This document shows, in pieces, positions 23,274-35,964 of a DNA stretch of 64,000 bases (the stretch's first letter is position 1; each line of letters begins with the position of its first letter). The notes under the pieces were generated by a model. That model searched no databases, had not been told where the DNA came from, and worked only from the letters and a program-made list of their open reading frames with translations. The stretch is from Ciborinia camelliae. Lineage: Eukaryota > Ascomycota > Leotiomycetes > Helotiales > Sclerotiniaceae. The position numbers and the translations under genes are program-made. Where the stretch lies: contig JANPYM010000001.1 in NCBI GenBank assembly GCA_025890175.1, positions 4,970,378 through 5,034,377 on the forward strand. Direction: 5' to 3'.

Positions 23274-26200
23274 ATGTCGGATTATCCATACTATGGCGCG
23301 ACTTATGGTAGTCGTGAGCAAACGAACAACCCACCTTACCCAACTTATCCAACCCAGGCCCCATATTATCAACAAGATGACGGTCGCTCAGGTCAGCATG
23401 CGATGACCCAGGCATATGATAATACAATGGCATATGGCTATAATCAACAACTTCCAAACTATAGCGCGCCCGCTATGCAGAATAACATCCCCCAGATGCC
23501 AGTCTTCCAGGGCTGGAATCAAGAAAATCCATCCATGCCCCAGTACAATGCTGCGCTGCATGGTATGCATTCTTATCCTGGGTACAATCAAAATTATGCT
23601 CAAAATTCGCAATACTATCCACCAGTGGCAGCGCCACAACCAGCTTATCATTCTCAAACGCCGGTGTATGGTAACGCTGGAGAACGTGAAATGAGCGAAG
23701 GGGAATATGATGATACCTCAACCCATATGCATGCAGCACCTCCAAGTACCTCGGTCGGAGCACCAGGGACGAGCCACTATCGTAGAAATGATGGAAATGG
23801 CTATCTTGATGCTGCCCATCGCGCTGTGTATCCAACGAGCCAAGATCCTACCCCTCAACCGCCACCAACTCTTCATAATGGTAAGCAGCTCCAACCTTTC
23901 GCATCTTCATTTATTAACGCATCTGTTGAAGCAGCCGACTACTATACTCAACGTCAACCTTCAGACTCGTACTCCCCTTTCGTACCCCCAAGTGAACCAA
24001 TGTTTGACGAAGCAAAGAATACTCAAAATAAAGATATCTTCGCGGGCAAGAGAGTATCCAATATATCCAACGCCAACAGCATTAATAAAGGAAGTATACA
24101 GAAAAAGGAAAATACTCATACACCAGTAGAAGGGCCTAAGTATGCTGCATCTAAACCTGGCCAGGAATGCGTTCCCTCTTCTTCCCAAGGCCCGACATTG
24201 GGTACTGCTCAAGGCTCACACCCTGCCCAAGCAGATGCACATAACGACACTTTCACTTTCAAGAGTGTTGATGAGGCTCGTAAGAAAGCTGAGGGTGCGA
24301 TTCTGAATCTTTGGTCGTATGATATCCGCTTTCCGGCTTATATTGAAGAAGGCGTTGATGAAAAACTGGTTGGACAATTATTTGATGAGCTCAGGTTATC
24401 AAAAACTGCATCGAAGACCGTCAGTGCAGCTTCTGCACAAAGTCCTTCCACAGGTGTTTCCTCTGCACCTACTACATCGGCCCTCCTGGTCTCTAGTGGC
24501 CAATCGAATGGCCAGGTGGCTGGACAAAACTCTACTGCCGACAAGCCCAAGCAAACTGTAACGAATGGAGCACCATCTTGCGTTTCTGCAAGTAATCAAC
24601 AGCCGAAGAGTGCAGCCGCAGTTGAGAAAGAAAAAACAATGCAGGCTAAGATGGATGCTCTCAGAAAATCGAGAGCTGAGCGCGCACAGAAGAATGCAGC
24701 AAAGTCTGCTACGACTTCGACTACCACTACCAACCTCCCCAGTCCACTTGCTCAAATTAAACCAGCCGTAATTTCTGCATTTCCTACTTCAGTTTCAACT
24801 CCTTCGTCCACGGAAAATATTACCGAAAAGAATAAGGTTGGTCTTGCGGACACAACTGGCTCAATTAAAGTTCCAGCATTAACTGTCGCAACACAATTTC
24901 CTAAGTCCAACGCACCGCCTTCAACAATTCAACAGGCCTCTCAGAAGATTCCAGGTCTGTTCTTAGCTTCTGCCACGCCCGCCCCACCGTCCCTACAACA
25001 ATCCACCATGCCAACCCCGGCTCCCAATGGCCAGCGCAAACGTCCGGTGGCTGCCGACTTTGATGGACCCTCCACCGCCACCATTCCATTCAAGCGACCG
25101 TTTGGTCAAAGTCGTACCGAGGCACAATCTTTCGTCATTTGTGTGAGTGAAGACGAGGATGAGTCTGACGAAGATGTTGAAATGGAGTTGGAATCACAGG
25201 CTGATGCTGACTCGCCTGTTCAGCCCGCTCGAAAGTTATCTGATCAAAAGACATTGCCTACTGTATCCTCTTCCCTTCCACTAAAGCCATTTACACCTCC
25301 TCCTATGTCATTGGCGAGTACTCTACCCACATCACAAACTTCTATTAAGCCACATCCTGAAGATCTCCGACGCAAAGAAAGCGAGATTGAGCAGCTGAAG
25401 AGAAAGATTGCTGAAGCTGAAATGAGAAAGGCAAATAAGAAAAGTACCAGTGGGGCACAAACTCCTGTTAACAGCATCACATCTAGTAGCAACAACATTA
25501 GTGCTGTGCCTAATAAAGCTGACTCTTCAATCGAAATTCCGAAGGCAATCAGCGTTTCTAAAGATAAGATGAAATTCGATCAACAACAGCTAGCTCAAGC
25601 AGCTGAGCTTCAAAGGGCTGCAGATATTCGAAAGCAAGAGACTGAAGCCAAACTACTCCGACGTGAACGAATTGCGAGCGCTATTCCCCGTGTTGATGCC
25701 GAAGCTTTACAAAATCAATCAAAACTTGAGGAACTTCGTGCCGAAACTGCCAGAATCGAAGCTGCAATGCAGAAGAATCTCCAAGACAAGCAAAAGTTGG
25801 TGGAGGAGATGGAAAGATTAGGCCAAGAAACCGATCAACAATTGCAGGAGCAAAAAGAAAAGTTGGATAGTCTCACCCGTGAAGAAACGAAAGATAATAC
25901 AGGTATGTTTATGGTTATGTTTGTCCGGTTTACATGATACCAAGAGCTCACATATTTAGCTCAACCACGTCCAACTTCTGTTCAGCCAGACCGTGGGCCA
26001 GAACCTCAAAATTCCACCGAGTCTGAGCCGAAGTCTGCATCCGTTCCCATGGAACTTGATGCTCAAGTCGATGATGCTAGGGACACAATGCAACAACAAT
26101 ATGAGCAACCGCATACTGCTGATGTTGATTTTGCGGCCCCTGTCCCTGAGATCCCCATCCGAGTTAATAGCAACAGAGATGCAGCAAAAGAAACAGCCGA

Positions 26201-27306
26201 AGAGCGTGCTTCTGAGGTTAAAGAAAATTCCAAAGCTAACCAAGATCTTGAAGCAGCACTCCAAGAAGCTGTCCGCGCGGATGCAGACTCTGCTGGCCCC
26301 AGCGATATCGAAATGGAAGGCACCAACGCTGACTCGGCACGAGTCGCCGAAATTAACGCTACACCTGATGAACCAAAAGCAAGCTCCGACCATCCAACAA
26401 TTATTGAGTCTTCCCAGCCACTCGAGGCTTTGCCAATTCCCAATCTTCCCGAGGTAGCAGAGGCCTTGGAGGTTGTTGATGTCGAATCGGATAACTATGA
26501 GCCTCCAGAGGCCGCGCCTCCTATGAATGAGCCGTTGTCGGTAGAATCCCCTCCATTCAGCCCGGCTCCGCCAGATTCAGTCATTGATGAACCCGAAGAT
26601 ATCGAATTAGAGGAGATGCCAAACGGTAACTCAATCGATGCTGAAGTTATCTCTAACGGTGTAGAACAACGTCTACCAGTAGAAAATGGTAGCGTCCCTC
26701 ACCTGACAGAAGAAGTACAGGACTTCTCCGTTCTTGTCCAAAATCTGTAGACTAACCCGACTCTAGGAACCAGTTTCTAGCGACCCTAGTAGCTCAAACT
26801 TTTTCTCCCCATACGAGAGCCCTTTAAAATTATTTCATGCATTTCGGTTTCATCCACAATATATGCAACAAGTTTCAGGCGGGTTAAAGTCTATGACTTA
26901 TACTAATAAGATTGATGCGAGGAAAGAATTGTGTCGATATGAATTGATGGGAGGAATTTGCAATGATAATACTTGCGAATTTCAGCATTTTAGAGAAATG
27001 GGACTGCCTGGTGCGTCGGTAGTTCCAGCCAGCATATTCTGAGCTCACTCTTGAGTATCCCTTTCGTCCCCTTGGCTAACTTTTATTTTGACAGATGACG
27101 CTGTTCTTACGAAATTGGGTTCCCCAGACGAGTTTCAGGGAGAACAACGAGAGAGGTTTATTGAAGGTTTGAAATCAGTACTCTCGGGCCTGCGAGCAAG
27201 AAAAATCAAGGATTTTGATGACATTGCCTCGGAGATTGTTGCACATCGTGCCAAATTCTTGGGCGATCCATCAAAGGTTCTAAGCCTCGAAGGCACGACA
27301 ATCTAA
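23274..27306 (+). CDS. Red1/ZFC3H1-like zinc-finger protein (nuclear RNA-decay scaffold candidate)
   Basis: Four exons, 23274-25902, 25960-26714, 26767-27010 and 27095-27306, give 1279 aa. The third donor (GTACAG at 26715) is the least typical but preserves phase. The N-terminal 250 residues are rich in Tyr, Gln, Asn and Pro, prion-like in composition. A conserved-looking segment LNLWSYDIRFPAYIEEG sits near residue 345. Acidic DEDESDEDVEME and two coiled-coil stretches (about 700-720 and 770-870) follow. The C-terminal finger is C1184-X8-C1193-X4-C1198-X3-H1202 inside ELCRYELMGGICNDNTC, the zf-C3H1 type found in fission yeast Red1 and human ZFC3H1. Those proteins scaffold the Mtl1-Red1 or PAXT complexes that feed unwanted nuclear transcripts to the exosome. 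The function is inferred from this finger and the architecture; overall identity was not checked. Confidence 0.78.
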
Positions 27307-28544
27307 AGCGACTTACTTGCAGCGACCTGGAATCTGAACTTGTAAATCCCCCACCCACCTTCCCATCATATTTTGTTACCAGAGACCCGATCAGGCTTGG
27401 TATCAATGGTAAATAATCTTCTTTCTGTTGATGTGAATGCCGACAACTTCAATGGCAGTAATTCACGTTTGTTGGACTATTTATTTTCATCATCTTCCTA
27501 TTTCTGGACCTCAGATATCAATGGACAACGACTTTGCATGGATGGAGTTGCACGGAAAAGCCGGTGTTTTGTGGCATGTCTACGATACCCCCGTCCAATG
27601 AAAAAAGGGAGATTTGGGGGATTGCGTCCAGTGGGTGCAGCCAGTGTGTATTTTGGAATTTTATTCCCTTTGACACTGAATGATAAAATTCGCGATAATC
27701 AACCCGCGATATATCTAGTTATAGCGTAATAATTAACTCTATACTTTTCCAATCATGCTGTCTTATTCTGACTTGATAATAACATGAGTGGAGGAGAAAG
27801 GATGCAATGTGAATTTTTCGATATGACTTCAAGATATAATGGAATCTACGACTTACCTAGTGGTTAAAGCCCATTCCGTGGTTTTCTCATCTCCATGCGT
27901 TTTGAACGATGATTAGAGTGAGAATGGTTAAAGCCCATGAGGAGATGAAAGAATTCAAAGAAACCCCCCAAAAACCCCACCATAAACCAAAAGAGGCAAT
28001 CCGGAGATGAAATAATCACGACATCTAAGCCAGAACTTCACCATTGCGCGAAAGTACCAATCTTGTCCCATCCCACCAAAATCACCGCCAAATGTGCGGA
28101 AACCAACTTCCGGATACATCTTTGGTGAAGGGATCTTTTTATTACATTGGCGTGTGAGACGCGAGTTATAAGGATTGAAAGTTTACGAGTGGACAGTGGA
28201 TTGGAAATCGTGATGTATGTTCACCTAAGATGGGCAATTGCGCGCCGAACTATTCATTACTGCACTGTTCACCTACCTTATATACATGAGATTTCTCTTG
28301 TAAACCTCGGTAGTTTGTTTTGAAAAAGAATTATGGGTGCCCTAGGGGTCGTGGTGTGATTTTCTCCATTTTCATGCAATCTAGATGACATATGATGGGT
28401 GATGGGTGATGGGTGATGGTATAAGTATATCTTTGTACCCTCATTTACATACTTTGAACGTTATCTGTTCCGGTTTCAATTTTTGGTAGTTGTAGTCTTG
28501 ATCGTGCATACTGGAGATACAATTGATCAATTGCAACGTGAACC
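27307..28544. other. Intergenic, no gene recognised
   Basis: A 1.2-kb spacer between two plus-strand genes. It contains GATGGGTGATGGGT repeats (about 28390-28420). The open frame at 27373-27729 overlaps the probable 3' untranslated region of the upstream gene and has no recognisable domain. Confidence 0.5.
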
Positions 28545-30228
28545 ATGTCACACTCGGCGGCTGTATCACAGGCTGTTGATAATGAGAAAATCGCAGTCGA
28601 ATCGAAAGGGGATGGTGGAGATTTCAGTGGGAATGGGAGTGAGCTTTCTGATGAATCCGTCGCGAATCCGATGGACATAAATGAGAAGGCATTAATCAGA
28701 AAGCTGGATTGGAAGTTGTTGCCTCCGCTTTCGTTGCTTTATTTGTTGAGTTTTTTGGATAGAAGTAATAGTATGTTGGCTTTCAATTTCTTTGCTTCAA
28801 TTGTCTCGAATTGTTTGGACCTTTAGATTGAGAGTGCAAATGGAAGCGAATTGGGAGAGTGAGAAGTGGCAATTTGAATGATGCTGACCGGGGAAAAAAT
28901 AGTTGGAAATGCGAAATTAGATGGATTAACGACGAGCTTACACATCACCGGAAACCAATACCTTTTGACATTAACCATATATTTTATCGGATACGTCCTC
29001 TTCGAAATCCCTTGCAATATCATACTCAAGCGCACAACACCCAAGATATGGCTTCCAACGCTGATGCTTCTCTGGGGTATCGTTGCAACATTGATGGGAG
29101 TCTCTACAAACTATGTGGGATTCCTAGCTGCGAGATTCTTCTTGGGCGTTACGGAGAGTGGATTGTTTCCTGGAGTGGTGTTCTATTTGTCAATGTGGTA
29201 TAAGAGGACGGAAACACATTATCGTATTGCCTTGTTCTTTTCTGCTGCATCGTTAGCAGGTGCTTTTGGAGGTATCTTGGCTTATGGAATTGGATTTATG
29301 GATGAAGTGGGAGGATTAAAAGGATGGAGGTGGATTTTTATTATTGTAAGATATGCCTTCGTTTAACGCCAAGGAAATTGTGCTAACAGCAACAAAGGAA
29401 GGACTTCTTACCGTGGTAGTATCCCTCTTCGCCTACCTCTTCATCCACAACTACCCCTCTACTGCTCCTTTCCTCACAGAACCCGAACGCTCTTTCATCA
29501 ACGCGCGTCTCAAATCTTCTACAGATGCAACCAATGCCGAACCTTTCAACTGGGCCAATGTCGGCGCCGCTTTTGGAGACTATAAATGCTGGCTATATAG
29601 TCTCGCCTTCCACACCTTGTCTCTGCCCCTATATACCCTCTCTCTCTTCTTCCCCGCCATCATCTCTGCCCTCGGCTATAAAGCTGCCACCGCACAACTC
29701 CTAACCGTACCTCCTTATGCATTCGCCACAATTCTCACAGTAATCACCGCAATCCTCGCGGAAAAGACCCACAAAAGAGCACTTTTAATTCTCTTCTCCT
29801 CCTCCTTCGCAATTATCGGCTATATAATCCTCCTCGCTACCCCTCACAACAAGCCCGGCATCTCCTACCTCGGCACCTTTTTCGCTGCCGGAGGAATCTA
29901 CCCCAGTACCGCCATCGTGCTTTCCTGGCCCGCCGCAAATGTAAGCGGACAAACAAAACGCGCCACGGCAACAGCAATGACTATTACGATTGGCAATTTG
30001 GGAGCAGTATTAGGAACGCAATTGTATAGGCCAGCGACGAGCCCCAGATGGTTTTTAGGACATGGGTTTGCGTTGGGTTATTTGGTGGCAAACCTTTTGG
30101 TGGTGGGAACGTTGTGGGTTTGTTTGGAAAGGGAGAATAGGGGGAAGACGCGGAGGGAGGAGAGTGGGGAGGTGGGGGATGACGTGTTGAGGAACGATGA
30201 GGACGTTGGGTGGATTTTTCAAACTTGA
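28545..30228 (+). CDS. MFS transporter, anion:cation symporter (allantoate permease-like)
   Basis: Three exons, 28545-28770, 28903-29345 and 29398-30228, give 499 aa. The introns are 132 nt (GTATGT...ATAG) and 52 nt (GTAAGA...AAAG). Joining them restores LDRSN-IGNAK and WIFII-EGLLT, both hallmarks of the anion:cation symporter branch of the major facilitator superfamily. About twelve membrane helices can be read. The helix 2-3 loop and helix 4-5 motif (GFLAARFFLGVTESGLFPGV) fit Dal5/Tna1/phthalate-permease relatives. These carry small organic anions such as allantoate, nicotinate or pantothenate with protons across the plasma membrane. The substrate is not predictable here. A hydrophilic, acidic N-terminus (about 60 residues) and charged C-terminus lie in the cytosol. 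Confidence 0.9.
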
Positions 30229-32724
30229 GTTTCAATGAATGGGTTTTGTTAGATGTTTGTTGGTTAATTTGTTTTGTTGCAGCAATTATTTATATTTCAC
30301 TGCTTTACCCTTACCTTAATTCTGGATGTTATGATTATATGTTTTTTCTCGAAGAATACCACTCTTATGGAACGTGCCCTTCGCTAATCAAAGGGAGGTA
30401 CGAATCACTGTTTTTATGATTCTGGATTGAATTGGACACACAGAAATATCCAAGTATGGATATACAGTAGAGTGTTTAGGAAATTTGCTGTATTATCTGA
30501 ACCATAAATTTTCATTCAATTATAGATTCATCTTCTTACATTTTGCCTATGAGAATTTACACTCTTAATTAACGGTAGAATATTGGCGAGATATCTGATA
30601 TGTACCATTTACAGTTCATTCTTTTCGTGTGAAGAGAATGTGCAAATCGAGGTTACAAAATAAATCAGATGCTCTCCAGTCCAAACCTCTAGAGTCTTGT
30701 TAGACCCAAACGCTTCCCAGAAATCGAAGCACAAATTTCCATACAAAAGGAAAAGGGAATGGAAAAGTAGGTTCCACCAGACCAGTCATCGAGTAGAAAT
30801 TGAGAGAAACCAAAGGAAAACAGATGGCTGGCCTTAGCAGGTGCGCGGTTCGGATCAAATAAATCGCCGAGCTCCGGCTGGGTACATAACGTAGGTATAT
30901 AAAGATGAAGTTGAAGTTTCCTAATGCCTTATACATGTATGACGCCGGTTCGCGCTGAATTCATTATCGTTCATATTCATCTCGCACGAACAGTTACAAG
31001 AATTAGTGTTCTTGTACTCGGTTGTGTGTGTGTATAGATAGCACCATGGCATTTTGCAAAAGTAATTGAGACATTTAGTTCTTTTTCTCATGTTGTGGCA
31101 TGATGCTCGATATGTCATCGATGATGATTCGGGGCGAAGGCTTTTGCGGGAGCTTTTGTTCGGTGATGTTGCAAGACAATATCTGATTACGAATCGGAAA
31201 CACGATGGGAAGGCACCGTGGATGCATCAATGTTTAGGAATATCTGTGATGGCAACTAAAAGAAGGGAAATTTTGTGTATGGCTGTATGGAAATGGGTTA
31301 GAAATGGCGAACGCGTTAATTTGAGCAGAAATTTCCATTTTTTGCGTCTCTACGGTAGGTCCTGAATGTTTCATGCATCATCATAGGCACTCCTCATTAT
31401 TCCTTTGGTAAAATTGTTGGTGGGAAGTTCTGGTTCGGATTGTAACCTCAAGCGGTGTACAGTGGGACAAATTTGCATCGGGCGTATTTTACGTGCCAAC
31501 CAGACAGGTGGTGATACCTTGGTGGCATTGGTGAATATAATCGACGATTAAGGGAGATCTCGGTGCGTTCGTGGCAGCCTCATAATACGCATACCAAGGG
31601 GCGTTGTTTCTTGAATTTTGTTGTCATATCTTGGCTTTCTCGTTTTCAGAAAGAATTGCGTAAGAATATAGGCTCATCAAATTCACACCCGTGTGCCTCA
31701 TCAAATGGAGGAGATTTCTCTGGGAAGTTCAATACGCGTGCGTTCAATAGAGCTACTTGGGGTGAGCATAAGTCCAAATAGATATTAGGTCACAGTTGTA
31801 GTCTAAACAGCTCCGTAGTGGTACTTAGTACACTGTGACTGAGGGGTATGGATGAATGCCGAAAAACGAACTCGCGTGTATGAGGCTTTTTTGCATGAAT
31901 TGTGAAAAGATAGATAGGTAAAGAAATCTCCGTGTGAGACACAATATACTTTCAACTGTCTAGACTAAATCGAATTCTTTCTCCGGGGGAAGTGAAGTTC
32001 CGTGTCTGGAAACACAAAAGCTCGGAAACCAATTACTCGACATACAGGAACTCCTCAACCCGCCGAATCGCACCTCATGACTTTCCGGCTCTGGGTTTGC
32101 TATCCTCCATAACCAATCTATTGTGTTACGTCGAGAAACTTTGTCTCACAAGTCTGTCGCACAGCTCAAATCTTAATTGCGGGGTATTAATGCAACTTAC
32201 TCCCCCCAGCACTATCTATTTCGACACAGCACAATCCTGCGGGAACAGCACGATGTTTAATACTAACTAAGACACTCCGTATTTGAATTTTCGAACAGCT
32301 GTGAAAGTTTGAAGATAACTTGATACTTGGGGCGGATTCGGTAACCAGATTGACTGAATTTTCTACATCGACTGGGTGTTCCACTTCAATTCGAAAAATA
32401 AATCTCTCATTTTTCGAGTGCACGACGGAAATTCCAAACACAACAGTTATGGTTTCATATTTTCGTAACTTTGCCAAGAATGGTGGATTGCGATAGAACG
32501 TGTAACTCGTCAATATAGTGTTTACAAACGAGGGTAGACGGGAAAAGGAGTCAAGGAATATCTCAAGTCATGCTATGGTCTTGCATTCACCGATGATGCG
32601 GCCTAAATTTTCAAGCCATGCATTCACAGAATTGGTATATATCTGCCATTATCTCATTGCAGACCCCTCAAGTTGACCAACTTTCTTTCCCATTCGTAAC
32701 CGACACTTTACTTTCTTCTTCGCC
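30229..32724. other. Intergenic, no gene recognised
   Basis: About 2.5 kb with only short open frames on both strands and no motif or plausible intron chain. The frame at 31066-31365 (plus) was inspected and shows no family resemblance. It includes the promoter of the alkylsulfatase gene at its right end. Confidence 0.45.
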
Positions 32725-34704
32725 ATGACTACCATTCCCGATGACGAACGCGATTTTGTATTCGCTCAAAGGGGTCTTCTACGAACGCTCAAATATCCCG
32801 TCATCTATTCAGACCCCAATCCAAAGAATGTCGAACGGACAGTTATCTGGGATACTGAGGCTTATAATTTTCTTGAAGACGAATGCCCTCCCACAGCCAA
32901 GAAATTACTATGGCGGCAAGGACAACTCTGCAGTGTGACCGCAGGCCTTTATCACGTCACGGAAGGCATCTATCAGATCCGTGCATTCGATCTTGCAAAT
33001 ATGAGCATTGTAAAAATTCCGGGAACAAATGGAATCATCATTATCGACTGCTTGACCTCGGTTGAGACCGCCCGCAGAGCTATCGAACTCTATCAGGAGG
33101 AACATGTTGAAAGACATGGACATGAAGCAGAAATTAAGGCCCTCTTCTATACGCATTGCCATGCGGACCATTTTGGTGGTGCAGCTGCTATCAATAAGAT
33201 CGTACAGGATAAAGGCTAAACTCTTCGAATTTTCGGCCCAGATGGGTTCCTGGAGCATGCTGTCAGTGAGAACATCTACGCTGGAGCGGCAATGTCCCGT
33301 CGGTCAATCTACATGTATGGCGAAGCTTTGGATAAATCCCCCACCGGTCAAATTGGTAGTGGGCTTGGACAATGCTTATCCACCGGGGTCAGTTCGCTTG
33401 TGGCACCAACTCAAATAATCACGCAGAGCGGTATTTTGATCAAGGGTATCGAAGGCCTGGAGATCATTTGCCAACTGACGCCAGGAACCGAAGCTCCAGC
33501 AGAGGTCAACTTCTATTTTCCAGACTACAGGGCACTTTGTGCGGCGGAGAATGCCACTCATACTCTACACAATATCCAGACGCTTCGAGGCGCTCCTGTT
33601 CGTGATGCACGACTCTGGTCACGATATCTCGATGAGTCAATTGCTCTATTCGGCGATAAGACAGACGTTGTCTTCGCTAGCCACCATTGGCCGACGTGGA
33701 ATCAGGACGAAAATTTAGTTGTCAAATTCTTATCTGAACAGCGTGATTACTACGCCTACCTTCATAATGAATCACTTCGACAGATTAACGATGGGCAAAC
33801 TCCTTTGGAGATCGCAGAGAATATAAAGATGCCTCCCACGTTGAGTACCAAGACAAACCTTCAAGGCTACTATGGTTCTATTAGCCACAATGCTAAAGGA
33901 ATTTATGACAAATACATGGGTTGGTTTAATGGCAACCCGGCTTATCTGTGGCCACTGCAACCTACTGACGAAGCAACCGAGTTCGTAGCATGTATGGGTG
34001 GAAATGATGCAGTTCTTAGCCTCGCCCAAGGATACATCACGAAAAACAATCTTCGATTCGCCGCCACACTTTTGGATAAACTCGTTTTTGCAACCCAAAT
34101 TTCAGATGACAAAGACAGTGATGTTGCAAAAGAAGCGATAGCAACCCTGGCTGATGTATATATCAGCCTGGGACATGGCTCGGAGAATGGAACCTGGCGT
34201 AACATCTATTTGACAGGGTCCTACGAGCTATCAAATGGGCCCCAAGCTTCAATCAACGTAATACCACCTGAGTCATTACTGGCACTGAACTTTGACGAGT
34301 TATTCGACACAATCGCCATCGTAATCGAGGGGCCCGTTGCTTTCCAGCATCCTGAAGTTTATCTAGCAAAAGAAATCACCATTGACTTCATGGTTTCGGA
34401 CGTCGAACAAGCTAAGAAGATGGGTGCCGGCTGGCACTTAAGACTAAGCAATGCTGCTCTGACGGGCCATGCCATTTCATACGTGGAACCTTCGACTAAG
34501 CCGAACAGCGGGAGTGATTTGACTATCTGGTTAGACCATCAAAACCTTGTAGCCTTGATCGGAGGGGCAGCTGCTGGACAGAGCCCTGTCATCGTCGACA
34601 ACCCAAATATCACCCTCACCACCGCTGGAGACGTAGAAGCTTGGGATAAAATCATGGCTCTGATCAAATTGCCGAATACTAAATTCAATATTGTAACACC
34701 TTAA
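32725..34704 (+). pseudogene. Class III alkylsulfatase (SdsA1/Bds1-like), one in-frame stop
   Basis: A single uninterrupted frame of 660 codons except for TAA at 33217-33219 (codon 165). The enzyme family cleaves alkyl sulfates such as SDS to an alcohol and sulfate. Zinc-site motif THCHADHFGG starts at residue 143. After the stop the frame continues without a gap: GPDGFLEHAVSEN, MSRRSIYMYG, TPGTEAPAEVNFYFPDYRAL, ENATHTLHN, LWSRYLDESI and ASHHWPTW. A dimerisation segment and the C-terminal SCP2-like domain (TIDFMVSDVEQA) complete it. Length equals the family norm of about 650. No GT-AG pair removes the stop while keeping phase and conserved residues, so this is a nonsense mutation, a sequencing error or stop read-through. 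The context GGC TAA ACT is not a known read-through signal. All other residues look intact, so loss would be recent. Confidence 0.85.
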
Positions 34705-35154
34705 GTATAGCCATCGAATATACGTACTGATTTGCCAGCTTCTTCAACGGTGTTCGGGTATGAATTTATTAGTTTTGGGATGTGATGGGATTATGGAAAG
34801 AAAAATGGGGTGGAGAGAATCAATTTATAAGAAATAATGAAAATGCTTCGCAGATTTTTCACACTCAAGAGATAGCCAACTTTCTGAACATTTCAATTCA
34901 AAACTTCTGTTCCCATTCTATTGACTTTTTGATGTGACAATTTTTGAAGACTGCCCCAAGCCATTTAGTTCTTTGGTCCAACAGCTGTGATAAAATTATA
35001 AACATAGTCTTGCAATCGAGTTTTAGCTCTAGCAGACCCCTCAAAGTCCAACCATTGTCCAAAGAATAACTGATTCATCATTGTTGAATTCTTACTGAGA
35101 AAATAGAAGACTCTTTACTGACATCCAACCTTCATCCCAGGAATGGCATGTCTG
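34705..35154. other. Convergent 3' spacer
   Basis: Short spacer between the 3' ends of the plus-strand alkylsulfatase and the minus-strand hydrolase-like gene. No gene or clear repeat seen. Confidence 0.5.
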
Positions 35155-35964
35155 TCAAATCTTCAACTTTTCTTTGATAAACAAAAACATATCTTCCATC
35201 ATTCGTTTCAAATAGAGTTCCTCTGTACCATTGTACGCTTTTGACTCATAATTTGCTTCAAGCAACCGTAAAGTCACAATCGCTTCGTGGGCCAATTTCC
35301 TCATGGGTTCTCCGTCCTGAACACCATAGCCAAAAAAGATGGGCACTTTTTGAATTGCGGGTTGCCAAGTATTTGGAAGGTTGATGTCATTTCTGAAGTG
35401 GTTGATGATATCCAATGACGTGACAAATGCTTGAGGGCCGTCCGGATCTTGCGAATTGCCCTTTTCAATCTCTTGGGCCTGTTCTGCAAAGGGAAACCAT
35501 CCACAAACTCCTACCACCGCTCCAAAAGGTACTGTATTCCAGATCAATAAAGAATATAACGCAGCAGCACAACCGCGATTGAATCCCCAAAGCACAACGT
35601 TTTTGGCACCCACAATATTAATCTCCCTTGTGACCAAGGAATCAACATATGCATAGGTTTGGAGTAGTCCATCTCGCATCCGTGCTGTCTCTTTATAGTC
35701 TCTATCAAAACACTGTTTCATTTTAATCCAATATTCTGCCTTAGCTTCACTTGGTGGCGTGGCAACGAAAACAATTTTTGCGTGCGGAAATGCGATTTGG
35801 ATTTCGCGAGCTTGGGTGGTGTTTTTGAGCAAACAATCATTGAAACCTTGAGCGGTATTACTGAAGACCTTGAGAATAATGAAGCTTTGTTTGTGCTTAC
35901 GGATGGACCGAATCCAATCAACTTCAGGAAGCGAACGAAAATTGGGGTCCATCTCCGAATCCAT
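35155..35964 (-). CDS. Acyl-protein thioesterase-like alpha/beta-hydrolase, catalytically dead
   Basis: A single-exon 269-aa protein starting at the ATG at 35964. The fold is that of the phospholipase/carboxylesterase (acyl-protein thioesterase) family. INIVGAKNVVLWGFNRGCAAALYSLLIW is the nucleophile elbow and FGAVVGVCGWFPF the following strand. IFFGYGVQDGEP is the acid-residue loop with D217 kept. Three key features are lost: the nucleophile serine of GxSxG is asparagine (N129 in GFNRG), the oxyanion LHG motif reads LKV (31-33), and no histidine occurs near the C-terminus where the catalytic His-Trp usually lies. The frame is intact, so this is likely a constrained pseudoenzyme, perhaps a binding or regulatory protein, rather than a decaying gene. 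It is next to STAND-type genes, where hydrolase folds are a known N-terminal domain class; a link is only inferred. Confidence 0.8.
   Translation of the reverse strand: MDSEMDPNFRSLPEVDWIRSIRKHKQSFIILKVFSNTAQGFNDCLLKNTTQAREIQIAFPHAKIVFVATPPSEAKAEYWIKMKQCFDRDYKETARMRDGLLQTYAYVDSLVTREINIVGAKNVVLWGFNRGCAAALYSLLIWNTVPFGAVVGVCGWFPFAEQAQEIEKGNSQDPDGPQAFVTSLDIINHFRNDINLPNTWQPAIQKVPIFFGYGVQDGEPMRKLAHEAIVTLRLLEANYESKAYNGTEELYLKRMMEDMFLFIKEKLKI

Noticed and set aside
27373..27729. 118-codon plus-strand frame
   Set aside because: Lies in the probable 3' region of the zinc-finger gene and has no recognisable feature.
31066..31365. 99-codon plus-strand frame
   Set aside because: No family resemblance and no supporting splice sites; length is within chance for this base composition.
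33202..33241. Intron removing the alkylsulfatase stop
   Set aside because: The only nearby GT-AG pair (40 nt) breaks the frame, and longer alternatives delete the conserved DGFLEHAVSEN segment.
35155..35964. Calling the hydrolase-like gene an active thioesterase
   Set aside because: Nucleophile Ser, LHG oxyanion motif and catalytic His are all missing.
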